DNA from: Elysia crispata
Lineage: Eukaryota; Mollusca; Gastropoda; Plakobranchidae
DNA: 64,000 nucleotides
Direction of reading: 5' to 3'
Assembly (NCBI GenBank): GCA_033675545.1
Contig: JAWDGP010002020.1
Coordinates: forward strand, 62,001 to 126,000
Positions 22,001-35,123 of this stretch are shown here, piece by piece. The translations under genes and the position numbers were made by a program. Under the pieces are notes generated by a model. It saw only the letters and a list, made by a program, of their open reading frames with translations, did no database searches and was not told the DNA's origin. The stretch's first letter is position 1. Every line of letters starts with the position of its first letter.

Positions 22001-25000
22001 TGTGAATCATATTTTTTTTGTATACTATTTGAAAGTGTACACCTATGAGATTTCCTTTCAAACTTACAAGCCATAAATCATTATGCATGGTTTGCTAGTT
22101 CAAATTGAATAAAAGCTGTCCATATGTACTTACATTGTAAGTTCTTCCAGAAATATTCTTAGTTTCACAGATTTCTTCAACTTATTGATCATGCAGCACT
22201 GAAGAACTCAAAAGAGTTGTGTAGGAACAAATAGATGTCAATCATTATTTTGTCTCTTCTCATTTTCAATATATTCCAGATTCTCTGAAGCAGAGGAGGA
22301 ATACAAGTCTATACTGGAGAAAGATGAGACTAATATGGTGAGTTTTGGGAAACATATTTATATATTGTCATCGGGTGTCTTGCTTCATGGGCTTGGCGAT
22401 CATGTCCTACCATCCTCCTTGATCCTTGGTTGCCAACTTTACAGATTTTGCCCTCTCCGTGTCCTTCCATTCAGCAAGACTGTTCATCATTTGTGCTCTC
22501 TCTGTCCTCTGGCCTCAACTTCCTCTTAGTCTTCTTGTAGTGAAAAGGTGTTCCTCACCTCCCTTATCATTACATGACCAATGAAAGCAGTGTGTCGTTT
22601 TGTTATTCTATTGACCAAGGGCCTTGTTTGTCCCGCCTCTTCTTTTACTTCCATGTTTGTCGTCTTTGCTGTCTTTGTATTCTTAATATATATTCTCTAA
22701 AACCACATCTCCACTGCTTCTATTTTTTTCTGTACCGTTTTATTTGCTGTCCACGCCTCCCACCATTCATCAGAAGAGGTTCTACATAACACTGAAGGGC
22801 CCTTGGTCACTGAAATGTGTTTGTTATTAAGTTCTCATTTTTTTAAATATTGTTTTTGCCTGTGCAGTTCTTGAATTTACGTCTTAGTGACTTTAGCTGT
22901 TTTGTATGATCAGAATGCCCCAATAGTAAAAGACTTTTTGCTTTTCCATCAGTAAAACTGTTGCTTGCTGGTGTTTTTACTTATAACCATCTCTTCTGTT
23001 TCCTTGCTATTTATTAGACTTTGATGTTTTTAGGCAATCGTAAAATGGGGATATGTTCCTGCTAAAGGCCAATAATGTATTCATAGAGGCTCTGATAGAT
23101 GAGAGTAAACTGAACTATTTAACGAAATTAATTACCTTTGTATGGTTGAGTAGGATGTAAATATTGAAATGGTTATTTGCTTTTATTCTGATTTAAAAAA
23201 TGAAGTTTGTATGTGTAAATATAATGGGAAAAGCTAGATTTGGGGGAATAGAAAAAGACGCAAGATGTATAATTTTATTCAGTCAAATGTGTATTCAAAT
23301 TATAAAGACACACATTGCAAATGTTTCAATCTACCTTTTTTGCAGTATGCTAGAAAAAGACAGGTGGCAACATTGAAAGCAAGGAATAAAATAGGAGAGG
23401 CCATTCAAAAGCTCAATGAGTACTTAAAGAGGTAAGCTGAACTGCTTTTCAGTCTTGTTTATAACTTAAGGCTGATTGCCATATTCAGTCAAATTCAACT
23501 CAAATTTCAGAGCTTTGCAGTGCCGCAAATGATCAGCAGTCAATTAGTAGCATTCTACCTTCATAGTGCTCTATCCAAAGCTAGGTAGCCATTTTACAGA
23601 ATGGGCAAAATATAGATGAATTGCTGCTCAGGTCAATTGAAACATAAGTTACTACAAGGATTGAACCTGTCACTGCAGAATAACAAGTCAAATATGATAT
23701 TTTACTCTTGTGTTAATTTAATCTGCAGGATGTCCAGTTGTCTTTTCACCCTGTTGCCCATCATGCCTTGTCTTAGTCTCTAAACCTCAAAGTCAATCAT
23801 AGTAGCATACTAGGCTTTTAAATGTAAAAAATATACAGTAAATCAATAATTGAAACCCTCTCCAACAGATTTGCTTGGTGTGGCTGTAAATGGGGAAAAA
23901 AAGATTATTACAATTACTTCTACTAATTTTATTATCATTAATTTTATTGTTGTTGTTTTTGTAATTCACTCTTTGATTTGACTGTCCAAATAATTCAACT
24001 TTTAGTAGACTCTATTATAGCAATGGACCTGTCTAAGCCTTTTTCAAGTTACTAAGAGCAAGACCAAAAATATGTGGTTTGTCTTGAGGTCTTTTTTTTT
24101 TAAATTAGCCCTATGTTTTTTTGACCTAAAGCTTTTATTTGTTCACTTTCAGAAGAGTCACCAAAATAAAATTTTTGAAATTATGTTTTTCACTGTTTTT
24201 TTTTTTCTAACAGTTTTATGACCGACTATGAGGCTTGGAACGAACTGTGTGACCTATATCTGTCACAACACGACTATGGTAACGCAGCTTTTTGCTTGGA
24301 AGAGCTGCTCATGTCAAACCCCCACAACCACCTCTTTCACCAAAAATATGCAGAGGTTAGTGGCAAGTCAGTGGTGTTTGATGTGAAGTCAGTGGTGTTT
24401 TATGTGAGAGATGACAAGTTTTGTCAAAATTCTTTTTAGTGACTTCATGGCCAACAACTATGTAAAAAACAAATCCGTATTCAATTTTTTTTTTAAATCA
24501 TCAGATTCGCTACACACAAGGTGGAAATGAGAATATGGAACTTGCAAGATCGTACTTTGCCCAGGCTGTGAAACTTAATCCCAACAACCTAAGGGCTCTA
24601 AATGGACTATTTTTGGTAAACTTATGATAAAATCATTTTAGATTGGTATTAACTAATTAAGTGAATATTATTATCATAGCTGATGTCAAACAAAAGGTAT
24701 GCTTTGCATATAAAGAATGAGGGAGTGTAGAGAGTCCAGCAAAAGTCACTAGGATCATGTTACAGTAGTCTCCAGATAAATTTATGCTTCGGCTAAACAC
24801 ATGCTGCAGCTGTCTGACAGATTTTTTACTATGTAATCAGTATACTCTAAACACACACTTAGAAATCGGTAGTGATTACCAGTTAAATATGGAGGAATGG
24901 CTGTCAATTATCACACGGCAAAGAGTGATGTCTCATTGTCTGCAAGCCGTACAAGCATTTGCACTGTACACACAAAGTGAAAGGGAAGCGGGACGAGGAC

Positions 25001-28000
25001 AAAATATGAGTAACCCTGAACGCAAGGGATGGACGATATCATAGGTCTTGAGAATTGGCTCATCCCTACTTGTTACTTTTTATAAAGACGGATCTCCTAA
25101 AGGCATGCTATTGAGGCCTCTGAAAGGCTGTGCGTGTATCTAAAGACTATTTTACTATATTACTCAACTTGCAGAAAATTTAATGAGGTATTTTAATTAT
25201 GTGAAAGTGTTTCTCTCTTTCTCTCTCCCTTACTCTCTCTGTCTGCAGGTATGTGTGTGTGTGTCTCTCTCTCCCTCCCTCCCTCTCACTTCTCTCTCAA
25301 AAGTTGACTCATACTGTGAAGTGTTTCTACACTTAACAATATTTTAGATTTTTTTTTTCCTACTGTAGCTTAATATTTATTTAAAAATTCTCTTCATGCA
25401 GTCTGCTTCAACCCTAGCTGTGACTTCCAGTAAAGGGGGTAAGGACAAGCAGTTGAACCTAAAGTATGCCACCTGGGCTGCAGAGCAGATTCAGATAAAA
25501 TACCAGGTGGGTTAGATTAGTTTATGCTTTAGATAATCAGACTGATTCTTATCTTAATTTTGAAGGTGACTTGAATGGATTTAATTTCTTTTTATTTCTG
25601 GAGAAGGCGATTTGTTATGGTTCTTACTGTTTTCAATAGAATTCTATTGCTAAATTTGGTACTGATGCACTTATTGAACAAGACAGAAACATTTCATTTG
25701 TAAGTCGGTGTTACTACATCACAACACAGCAGAGAAGTAAAAATAAATTTGGGGGAATGATGTTAGCAGAAAAACAAGTTACCCTTCTGTGAACACGGCT
25801 GTTTGCTTTAACGCTCAGGGCAGGAATTTAGTTTTGGGGACCGCGAGAACCCCCTTTGTGCTTGTGAGACGATTTTAATTAAACGGGCGGCTGGCAGGCG
25901 TAGATTTATCACCTGCAGGTAATTTGATCTGACAGGCTGGGTCAGCGTTTTCGGGGTCTGTGCTTACACATAGCGGGCGCCGCTTTCTGCACTAGAAATC
26001 GGTCATAAATGCGGACATTCCATTAGAGTTGTTACCAAATTCTAATTTTAAAAGATAGTCAATTATAGTACCATTTAAAAGATCTTTTTCTGCTGAACAA
26101 GACGCACTAAAATTCATTGTCACATCGCTTTGTATCACGTTTTTACCAATTCCGTTCTGTGTTACGTGCTTTTGAAGAAAAATTTCTGTTAAATTCTAAC
26201 TAATTTCCTAATTATTTTTTTCACATTTACATCCCGCGATTGTTTTAAAGAAACAATTTAGTCCTTTACTTTACTTATGATTTGATTAAGCGTGTGTGAA
26301 AAAAAGTTAAATGGGCTCTCTGTTAGTTTTTTTTTAATGATTTTTTTCCTTTTCAGTGTGTAACCTGCCAGGGTTCTTATCATATACACTTATATAAAAT
26401 ACATGTAATAACGGTTCTTAGAAAGGTGGATATTTAACTTGAAGACATAATTTTAATATTTAGAAACGAAGAAAGCAGTCAAACAAAGCTAGAGGCTGAG
26501 ACGGACGGACTTATATCTAAGGATCGAAAGATACAAATGACTGTAAATAAAGAAATAAATAGTATAGAAAAATCAACTTAAATCTTTCGTCTTATTTGTC
26601 GGTCTCAAGCTAGATCTAGGTTTGTGGTTGATTTTTCTATACTATTTATTTCATTATTTACAGTCATTTGCATCTTTTGATCCTTAGATCTAGCTCCGTC
26701 TGTCTCCGCCTCTATCGGTGTTTGACTGCTTTCTTTATTTCTATAGCACAGGGAGAGAAGGATAAAACGAAAGAGAGAGAGATAAAAAATGAAAGGGATA
26801 ATAATAAAGAAAGAAAGTTAATGCATGAGAGCGAAGAAGAAAACTGGAGAGAGAAATAGAGAGAGACACACACACATACACACAGACAGAAAGAGGGAGA
26901 GATAGATAGATAGATAGAGAGAGCGAGAGAGAGAGAGAGAGATTCGCACACAAAAAGAAGAAAATAGAAGGGGAAGAGGAATTATAGAGAAAAGAGTGAG
27001 AAAGGAAGGGTATGATTAAAAAAGGGGTTAGAATTAAAAGAAGACAGAGAGAGTAAAATAATGTGGAGGTATAAAACAATAGTAAAACTTATTTTTTTTT
27101 AATATATTTAGGTTAAGTGTCGATGTTAAATAATCTATGGGAGAAATTTTCGCTCATTACTTGAGTTGAACCTGTCGTCATCAGTGACTTCTCTTACCTG
27201 GACATGAATAACATCGCATGCAGGTTTGAAAATATATAAAAAAATTCTTCGATCTTGATTCACGTCCGAACGCCAATAGAGCCCATTAAGATATTCACCA
27301 GATAAAGACTAGAACCTTTTGTCTTTTCATTAATTCTTTTTTTGAAACTATAACTCGTGGGCTGTTGAAGATATTGATGTTTTACTATTACCTTTCAGTA
27401 TCTGTGTCATCATGGCCTAATAAAAAACTGGCGTTTAAAAATCCTATCAAAGGCTTTTAAAAACTCTTTTCCACAAATTTTAATAGTCCATATAAATGAA
27501 AAGTATCTTAAGTAATTAATAAGACATTTCTTGGTTTTCAAAATTCAATTTGATGGCTAAAAACTGCTTTGTTTTCAACAAGAATAGATACAAAAAAACA
27601 CGATCGCTGCAGATCTAAATTTAGCCGTGCCGAGGAGACTGGGTGAACTAGGCCAAAGTTCACATGGGCACGGCGGGCGTCATGGGATAGGCCGGGCGAA
27701 AACTAAATGAGCGCTGACAAACAGCCGTGTGAAATTATAGATAAAAAAAGAAAGACTTATAAGAAATCATAAGCTAGAACATGAATATTGGGTTATTTAT
27801 TTTTTAAACTTTTGGTGGCTGATCAAACCACAGCATTTACACTTAACCCAAACCTTTTAAAAAACACACTTTTTAAAAGCAACGTCATTCAGTATAGAAA
27901 TTGAACTCAATTTTCATTTCAGTAGAGAGACAAGCATGAGCTATAGTAGTAATTTAAGTTGTAAACAATCACCCAACCTATATGTAATTTTGAATTTTTG

Positions 28001-28319
28001 TCATCTTCATCCATGTAAGTTCATGTTGGGTGATTGTTTACACCTTAAGTTATTTTATTCCATCTTTCTCTTGTGCATACTACGGATCCATAGACTTAGA
28101 TTATATGTATAGTTGTACCCAAGAGTTTATCAATTGTTTTATTTAAAAAATCTATAGTAGTAACCAAGCCTGGTTTTATCAGTCATTCATAATTATGACA
28201 TATAATTATATTATCACTTTTTTCTGTCTCCCCAGACACAACAGCCTGAGGCACAGTTAAAGGACACCAAAATTAGAGAGTGCTTAGAGAAGCATTTAGA
28301 CTCCTTGCAATCTGCCTGA
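19055..28319 (+). CDS. EMC2: ER membrane protein complex subunit 2
   Basis: EMC2 is the cytosolic TPR scaffold of the ER membrane complex, which inserts tail-anchored and multipass proteins into the ER membrane. Ten coding exons: 19055-19079, 20908-21021, 21362-21426, 21737-21822, 22280-22337, 23346-23431, 24214-24355, 24505-24615, 25402-25506 and 28236-28319. All have GT-AG borders and consistent phases. The product is 291 residues (human about 297). It starts [23 protein letters not shown] helices lie at about residues 117-229, for example [19 protein letters not shown] and [20 protein letters not shown]. It ends [10 protein letters not shown]-type helices, then [13 protein letters not shown]. 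The start AACAACATGGCG is a good context and lies 455 bp from DNALI1. The last intron (25507-28235) holds a 1.9-kb transposon and a foldback; intron 5 holds a LINE fragment. It looks intact. Confidence 0.97.
19816..19986 (+). other. Coding-like small ORF in EMC2 intron 1
   Basis: 56 codons, starting [20 protein letters not shown] and ending SYLDTDSET before TAG. The same frame stays open for 17 codons after the TAG ([12 protein letters not shown] and on). Ser/Asp- and Lys/Arg-rich composition is unlike the surrounding AT-rich intron. No family was recognised. It may be a transposon or retrocopy remnant, or chance. Confidence 0.25.
22370..22605 (-). mobile_element. LINE ORF2 3' fragment
   Basis: Minus-strand translation, with frame changes, gives the C-terminal pattern of a non-LTR retrotransposon ORF2: IGHVMIREV, then [10 protein letters not shown]-like, TKDQGGW and MKQDTR. 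Compare the family pattern GHVMRRE...SLARW...TKDREGW...MKQGT. It is strongly 5' truncated and broken. It lies antisense in EMC2 intron 5, beginning about 30 bases after the donor at 22338. Confidence 0.6.
25205..25300 (+). repeat. CT-rich low-complexity tract
   Basis: TCTCTCTTTCTCTCTCCCTT-type sequence with a short GT run, in EMC2 intron 8 about 100 bases before the acceptor at 25401. Confidence 0.85.
26462..26744. repeat. Long inverted repeat inside element E1
   Basis: Arms of about 116 bp (26462-26577 and 26627-26744) are near-perfect reverse complements around a 49-base spacer. Each arm is a copy of the module seen twice in direct orientation in element E2 (41863-42006 and 42278-42442). 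Transcribed RNA would fold into a long hairpin. Confidence 0.8.
26837..26945 (+). repeat. (GA)n / (ACAC)n / (GATA)n microsatellite
   Basis: Compound simple repeat of GAGA, ACACAC and GATA units within element E1. Confidence 0.9.
27951..28051. repeat. Foldback repeat with 27-bp arms
   Basis: GTAAACAATCACCCAAC at 27961-27977 is exactly inverted at 28025-28041. The arms extend to 27 bp (27951-27977 and 28025-28051) with few mismatches, around a 47-base loop. It is 184 bases before the last EMC2 exon. It may be a mini-MITE. Confidence 0.75.
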
Positions 28320-28544
28320 TTTCTATTGATCACATGTGTTGTGGCTGTGATTGTATGTCGTAAAATATGTGGAGGAAGTTATCTGAAATGTGATTTTTCT
28401 TATTTCTTTTTTTTTTTTTTAATTTAAATATGGTTTGGGTTTATAATTCTTCATAGAGACTGTTGTATGGAACTGGATTTTACGTTATGTCTTCTTGTGA
28501 GATTAAAAAGATTCTCTATGCTCTCTGTGTTACTTTTGTCTTAC

Positions 28545-28550
28545 AATAAA
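28545..28550 (+). terminator. EMC2 polyadenylation signal
   Basis: AATAAA lies 226 bases after the EMC2 stop (28317-28319), in the context TTACAATAAATGAG. It is the first canonical hexamer downstream. Confidence 0.65.
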
Positions 28551-31454
28551 TGAGTTGAACCACTAAGAAACTGACACTACTTTGATCGCTCATCAAGCAT
28601 TTTGGCTTGGTGACATGAAAATAATTAGATGTTACAAGAGAACAATTTTTTAGCCATTCAGCCTCCATATGTATGAAGTGTAAATTGTGACAAGTGGTGG
28701 AATCAAAGAAGGAAATTGAAAGTGATTTGTAAAATATTCTTTCTGGATGAGAATAAGTTATTTGTTGTCAAGACTTAAAAAAGTTCAGTGGTTCTTTCAT
28801 CTCAGTTCACACTGACTACTCAAGCAAACATTATATTCTTTTTATCACAACTGAATGCTATATTGAGGTCTAGGTGTCTTATTTTTCTTCCGTTATCCTA
28901 AGTATGAGAGACTTGCTAACTTGTTTTATTTTACTCTCAAAGGCAACCTTTTTGGGGAAAGGAAATAGTTTTGAAATTATTTTAAGTGGTGCTATTGAAC
29001 TGTTTTCAATGGATTGTTTTGATTTTAATTATTCCCAGAGAATCACCCTGCACTGTGTCTTTCACACTAAGCAAGGCTCAAGGAGATATTATTTGAAAAG
29101 AAATAGTGAAGCTGTTTGTTTTCTTGTATTTTCACATTGTGACCTTATACGTTATCCCTTCTTTGTCTTTTGTTTTTAAATTATTAATGAATAGGATATA
29201 TTTTTTTTCCGCTTCTGCAAACTTTCGACCAAAACCATATTGTACATAATCCTTGCTGTTTTTAAGTTTTTGTTACTGAAACCATTGGTTTCAGCTTAGC
29301 TTACTCTTATCTATGGTTCAAGTATCAAATTTTGTGAAAGTCAAGACCAGTGAGCTTGCAACTGTAAAACAAAGCATTTAAAAATGCTATTCCCTCTTTC
29401 ATTATTTTTAGATATTTTTTAAAGATTTGACTCATCTTAGTTTTCTTTTTGGATATGGAGTACAATCAGTAAAAGAGTAATACGAGTAAGTCCAAGTTAG
29501 CTGCAATACAAAGTTCTTTTCTTGATGTGTTCATTATACCGCAGTCCTTTTCAGAAAAGTTATTCAGAGTAAATCCAATGTAGAAACCTATCAGAAATAC
29601 TGTCCCACACTAAATATAATGTGTTTGAGAGAAGAAATTAGAATAAAACCAGGACTAGGAGTAGAACTCCCAAAATGAATCCAATTTTACAAGTAGATTT
29701 CCCCAGTATTTGTTGAATAAAAGATAATGATAATTAATGTGATAAAGAGATACAATACCAACTTAACATTATACATTTATGTATTAAGATTTATCTGTAT
29801 GGTGCCTGTAAGAAAGAATGTCTAGCTCTAAACTGTTTGCAGCGAGCTGATTTTTTGAAAGGTCTTTCTATACAGCATTAACTCCAAGTTAAGTTAAATT
29901 CATGATACATGTAGCCTCCTTTACAAATTAATTCTGACAAACCACTACCTACCTCCATTCTTTCTCAACTTGGTATAGCCTAATGATAAGGTTATTCACT
30001 TTTTAAATCAGGCTAACAGATTTTAAAAATCCTTCTTCAATGGAGCAAATTCGATCATATAAGACATGGCAGTCCACCCCTAATACACTCATTTTCAGTA
30101 ACTAGAACTAAAAGCCAGAAGTTGAATTAAGGACTAGACCTAATTGCACACCCTGGGAAGCAGAGATTAAAGGACAGAAGTGGACAGGAAGTTTTGGTAG
30201 GCCTGTGGCAAGCAACACATTTGCTTTGTCTCTGCATAAATGCAAGTCAGCTAATAACATACACCAGGTATATATGTAAACATGTCTAGGTAACAGGTCC
30301 ACTCTTAGGGTGCTTTAATTACGTTAGGTGAATGCAAGACCGTGTAAACACAATTTTATCTATGCTGGCAGTGTAAGTAAGGGATATAACAAGTGATGAA
30401 TAAGATTTTTGTTTGTTGGTCACCAATGCCAATTACAATCACGTAAATATTATGTGTATGTACATTCACATTGATCCAATGACTCTGAACGTAGCAACGA
30501 TGAATGAAAAAAATAACTTGGCTTGTTTTATGTGAGAAAAGGTTGGAAAAGGATATAGCCTACATGAAGTAGTACACAGTGTACATACATTCAAAACTAT
30601 AAGTTGATAGAATTTATAAGAACTCTGATGACACTTTTTTATATACTTAATTAGTCCTTTAACTGGTGTAATGAGAATCCCAGCATTTAATGACTAATTT
30701 TAAAGTCTCTCACATCTCTTTATAAGAGAAGTCTGTAATCATTACACCTGGCACAGTAAATGTCCCTCAATAAATGAAAGGAATTTATGAAATGAGTCTT
30801 TGATGGTTTTATTTTTGTAAATTGCACAGAATACCACCGAGTTTAGTTGTACATATATTATAGCAAGCATCCATCTATTGTTTAGCCAGACACGTAAAAA
30901 ATATTTTGTTTTTAACTTTTGCACCAATTTCATGAATGAAGAGTAATTATATACTTTGTTCTTCTATGTTCTCATTTAGATCAGCAGTGTACTCATATTT
31001 CACAGACATTTTGTCAAATGATCGTTTCATGAATCACTCTTTGATGTTTTGACATATTTCTTAAAGAAGTAAAAGTGATAAAATATTCAGGATTTTTCTT
31101 CATCTTTGAAAGAATAATTATGTTGTGAATAAACACAATGGTGGTGAACATTTAAGTCTCTAAACTTTTGTTACTTTTTGTTTCATTTGAACGCAGTGAG
31201 GTCAAACAGGGAGCCCCCAAAATCAAAACCACTTATTCTAAGTGAAATTCATCTATTTACCTACAGTGCCCATTCATTATTTGTTTCTTATTATTTCCAG
31301 CCTTTTAATTAAACTAGTACAGAGATAAAGCATATATATGTTTATCAAACAATCTACCTTCAGCAATAGAAAGAAAATATGTTTCATAAGAAATGCGACA
31401 GAGATTCTAAAAAAAAATTATGCAGTACGCCTCATACTCTTCGAACTACATGTA

Positions 31455-32248
31455 CAGTCGAGTCCAGTTATTTCGAAGTCTTTGGGATAAAAAAGGGACT
31501 TCGAATTATCAGGATACATAGAGAAAGAGAGTTAAAAAAAATGTGGATGTCAGATCAGGAATGTCGTATTGGTGTGTGCGGTGGTAGAGAGGTGACTACG
31601 ATGGTCCATATAATTTCCGATTTACTTCCCTTGATTTGAGAAGCTATAAAAAGCGGCCCTTGCAAAATGACAATATTAATAAAAAAAAAAAGGCCCACAT
31701 GTGAGATGACTGACAGTGAAACAAAGCCAGGTCGATAAAGATCTAGATTAAGTGATGACAGGCAGGCACAGAGGTCTACACTGTCAAAATGACATCATAT
31801 ACTGATATAGAGCTTTGAGCAAGCAAGCTACATCGCACACGCTGACCACGTGCACAGTTCAATGACCGCATGTGGCATAAACACCCCCCACCTCTTCCAG
31901 TCCATGAAGCATTCACACTTGGTCATTGGGCCTAACCCCCTTCACCCTTTCTTTCTCTTAGCCTTAGTTATTGCTGACTCTTGCCTGTGAAGTAGGTGGG
32001 CGGAAAACACACACATACATACACCAGAATCACTTGCCGCATGGAACATAGCACTATTTTCTCTGTTTCACAAGCCAGGAAAAGTGCTTTCAGAATCGAA
32101 AAAACCCTCCACGATGGCTTCGAATTCACCGGATCCTTATTTCAAACTTCGAACTAACCGATATTTTTTAATAAAGCGTAAAGAGAGTATTTGGTACATT
32201 TAATTGACTTCGAAATATCCAAGAATTCGAATTATTTGGACTCGACTG
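31455..32248. mobile_element. pogo/Tc1-like MITE with TA duplication
   Basis: Terminal inverted repeats start CAGTCGAGTCC at both ends, followed by diverged but matching TTATTTCGAAGTC-type sequence, and are flanked by TA at 31453-31454 and 32249-32250. The element is 794 bp with no transposase frame. TIRs beginning CAGT with TA target sites are typical of the pogo/Tigger and Tc1/mariner group. Confidence 0.8.
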
Positions 32249-33520
32249 TAGTTCAGTCATTTTTAAAAATTCATTTAACGCAAGGTTCGTTGAAGCAGCC
32301 TTGACCTAAGGCATCACAAGGGAAGTAATCAACCAAAGTGAAAAGTGAAATTACCACACAATTATCTCCCTTGTTTTTCAACCACCTAACCATGTGACTG
32401 TACTGCATAATGCCATACTTTACCCCTCCCACACACTGCCCAAGTTACACTTTACAGTCGTTTTGGCTCTCTGATCCAAGTCATGTTTTCTCCATGCATC
32501 AGCTGCAACCCCTTGCCCCTTCCGCTTCTCTTTATCTTTTCCCTGCATGTCAGTGCTTTGCTCTCCTCTACTCCTAGTAATACTATGCCTAACGTAGCCT
32601 ATACACTGGTTGCCCTTCACTTACACATTGCAAGTATCTCATGTCAGCCGACACTGGGCCTTTTGATTGAATTTCAACTAAATTTCTTAGCAGAAAAGAA
32701 AACAAAATCTATAGTGGATTTGCCAATAGTTGTGGCTCGTTGAACCTGAGGATGGCTCTGAGGTTTGATTGATGAAAAAAATTGGGGATTTACTCTGTTC
32801 TTTGAATGCAAGATGTTCTTTGAATCCAAGTTTGTATGATTAAAGGTGTACAGTATTTCGTACGAAAGTGACTATCTATTGTAATTGTCAAAGTCACTTT
32901 TACCTGCATTATTTCATTCTTGGGCTTAGGGCAGAGCAAAGAAAGTCATTTTGCTTGTTCTTGTAAGTGCCCTCCCCCCCCTTCACTTTCATAGTCAGGG
33001 GTAGGTATTTTTTAAACAAAATAAATCGACAATTGTTGTTTCATGAAAAGCTTTTTCTGAACCAACTTATCTTGCTTTTTACACTAGTTTTACTTGCATG
33101 AATTTTTACTCTTCTAAAAGATTTATACTGCTGCTAAATGAATGACTGTTAGTTTCCTTTGAAGCTTCAACCCGTTTTATTTGATTGTCTTGAGAACCTC
33201 AACTGGGGTAGACTAGATACTGTGTCCATAACTATTACTAATACTTTTAGGATGCTGTCCTTTCTTTCACCTAGCTTTGTCTGCTATTTCACTCTTTCTT
33301 TTTTACCTCCAAAGTTAGCTGTTTGTGAGAATTGATAAGCTCGATAGATTTTGTTTCTTGGTTTTAATCAAGATCTTTTTGCAACTACTGAAGCAAGAGT
33401 TTACTTTCGGTGTCAACTTTTTCTTTTCGGAAAGGGCTTGTGGATATCTTATGTTCCTGCACAAATAGGGTCTATAATTAATAGTATAAAGGAGATTTTG
33501 TATTTCACAATATTTGATGC

Positions 33521-33570
33521 AAGAAAGCCCTAACTTAGCTCATGCTGTTTGAGCTAAGTTGGGGCTTTCT
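33521..33570 (+). ncRNA. Strong short hairpin (miRNA-like or MITE relic)
   Basis: AGAAAGCCCTAACTTAGCTCA pairs with TGAGCTAAGTTGGGGCTTTCT: 21 pairs, one of them G-U, with a 7-base loop. A further ATGCA/TGCAT pairing is possible below the stem. Position and expression unknown. The stem is a little short for a miRNA precursor, and a decayed foldback transposon is an equal alternative. Confidence 0.3.
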
Positions 33571-34371
33571 AACTGTATGCATAGCACTGAATATGGTGAT
33601 TAAAGTGGCTGTTTGTTTAGTAATTATCTGAGACATAACTGAAAATGTGCATTCTACTTTAGCTGCATGAAAAATAGTGACCAGAGCTTTTCCCAATTTT
33701 TCTAAATGAGTCGGTATAAAACTATAACACTGTGTGAGGTAACAGATGGATCTAGGACAGACAGTGACTCCAGTCTTTCACCACAACCTCTTCCAATATC
33801 CACTTTACGCTGAGGTTGTTTCCCACTTCACTGTATATTTCTTTGACTAAAGCCTCTTCAGATCTACCCAACTATTGGAGTGCCAAAGTAAGAACTGACT
33901 TCTGGATCTAAAAGTAAAACCAGACCCTTTTACCTCTCCTTGATTTTTATCACATTTTCTTGTAGTGTTACAAAATTTTGATTATCATTGAGCAAAATAA
34001 CTATACCTCTAAGGCATGCAGATCAAGTTAACCTTATGTGGATGAATGCAGATATTGCAAATTTTCTTGCTTATGTCCAAAAGGAAAAAAAATACATTGT
34101 AGGATACAAAGTGGTTTTTACTGGATTTGTATATGCCTTTTTGTAAATACAAACTTTGCAGCTTAATTTAAGTAAAAACCAGATGATAAAGTACAGTAAT
34201 AATACATGAACATTGTATTGCACTTTTGCAGGCAATTAAATTGTTTTTCTGCAATTTTTTTTTGTGGAGGCACAAAAATGCCAAGCAAATTTGAGGTCTT
34301 AAAAAATTAGCGCTAATGAAACATGCACCCAACTACTAGAGAGAATCACATGTAGAGCTCATTTTGAATGA

Positions 34372-34585
34372 GATTCAATCAGGTGGTGCCATCCTCTTTA
34401 GCTTAGGCAATCATGACCTTCAACTCATCTCTATCCCTTTTCTCTTTCAGTGCTTCTGTCACTCTTCCTACTTTGAGCCATTTTGGTAGTCTATCTAACA
34501 TCTTTTCATGCTGTTTTCTCTTGATCATTCCAGTTGTCAAAAGATGTCCTAGTTTCTCTCCTCTCATCACATGATTGTGATGGCC
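34372..34585 (-). mobile_element. LINE ORF2 3' fragment
   Basis: Minus-strand translation gives HVMRGEKLGHLLTTGMIK, then LKVGRVTEALKEKRDRD and VMIA-AKEDGT. This matches the C-terminus in the LINE piece at 49858-50215 almost word for word (LVTTGMMKGKR, LEVGRVTEALKATWDRD, KVMIAFAKQ). It is 5' truncated and contains stops, and is the same family as that copy. Confidence 0.7.
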
Positions 34586-35123
34586 ATGTGATTAATGAGA
34601 TTAGTGCTTGAATTAATTGTTAAAATACAGGTACATACAGTGATTTTTCATTTCATTAGATTTTATTTTTAATGAGGCTGGGTTGTGGCTTATATTAAGG
34701 TGTAAGACCTAACCATGAATTTCTCTTAAAGAATATGAGCAAGTCAGCCTACAATCCAGTCCATTAATTGAGTAATTCTAAGCCTTTGAGATAAACAAAA
34801 TAATTTCAAAGTAATCAAAATTCAAATTAGGTGTACATGTAACGAAAGTTGTGCAAGATCTATGAAGCTCCCTTTGGAGAGTGAAGTACAGTGTACATGT
34901 TCATGTAATAACCTCATGCAGCATACATCACTCAATGGAAAAAATAAGCCTATCCTAAACCTGTCCAACAAAGCTCTTTCTTTCAAAGATCAGTTCAGTT
35001 AATGTTTGGGTGCAAGGTTAACCTCCTCTCACAGTGCCGCAATTATACGATTTCCACACAAGTCTTATTCTACTGTCCACGCCAACCCAACCCTTATCCC
35101 TAGACATACAGTATTGGCTGCAG

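Larger units (their letters stand above)
25794..27729. mobile_element. 2-kb TIR DNA element with 4-bp TSD (copy E1)
   Basis: The left end is CACGGCTGTTTGCTTTAACG. The right end, reverse-complemented, is CACGGCTGTTTGTCAGCGCT. The first 12 bases are identical, and the similarity continues through GCTC and ATTTAGTTTT. The element is flanked by TGAA on both sides (25790-25793 and 27730-27733). Subterminal regions are GC- and CpG-rich with repeated CACGGC/GCCGTG words; the centre is AT-rich. No transposase frame was found, so it is non-autonomous. A related element lies at 40910-42940. A 4-bp duplication with CAC ends is compatible with Chapaev/Academ-type elements, but the superfamily is not established. 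It lies in the last EMC2 intron. Confidence 0.7.

Noticed and set aside
32280-32760. A further TIR element with GGTTCGTTGAA/GGTTCAACGA ends
   Set aside because: The end similarity is short and gapped and no target duplication was found.
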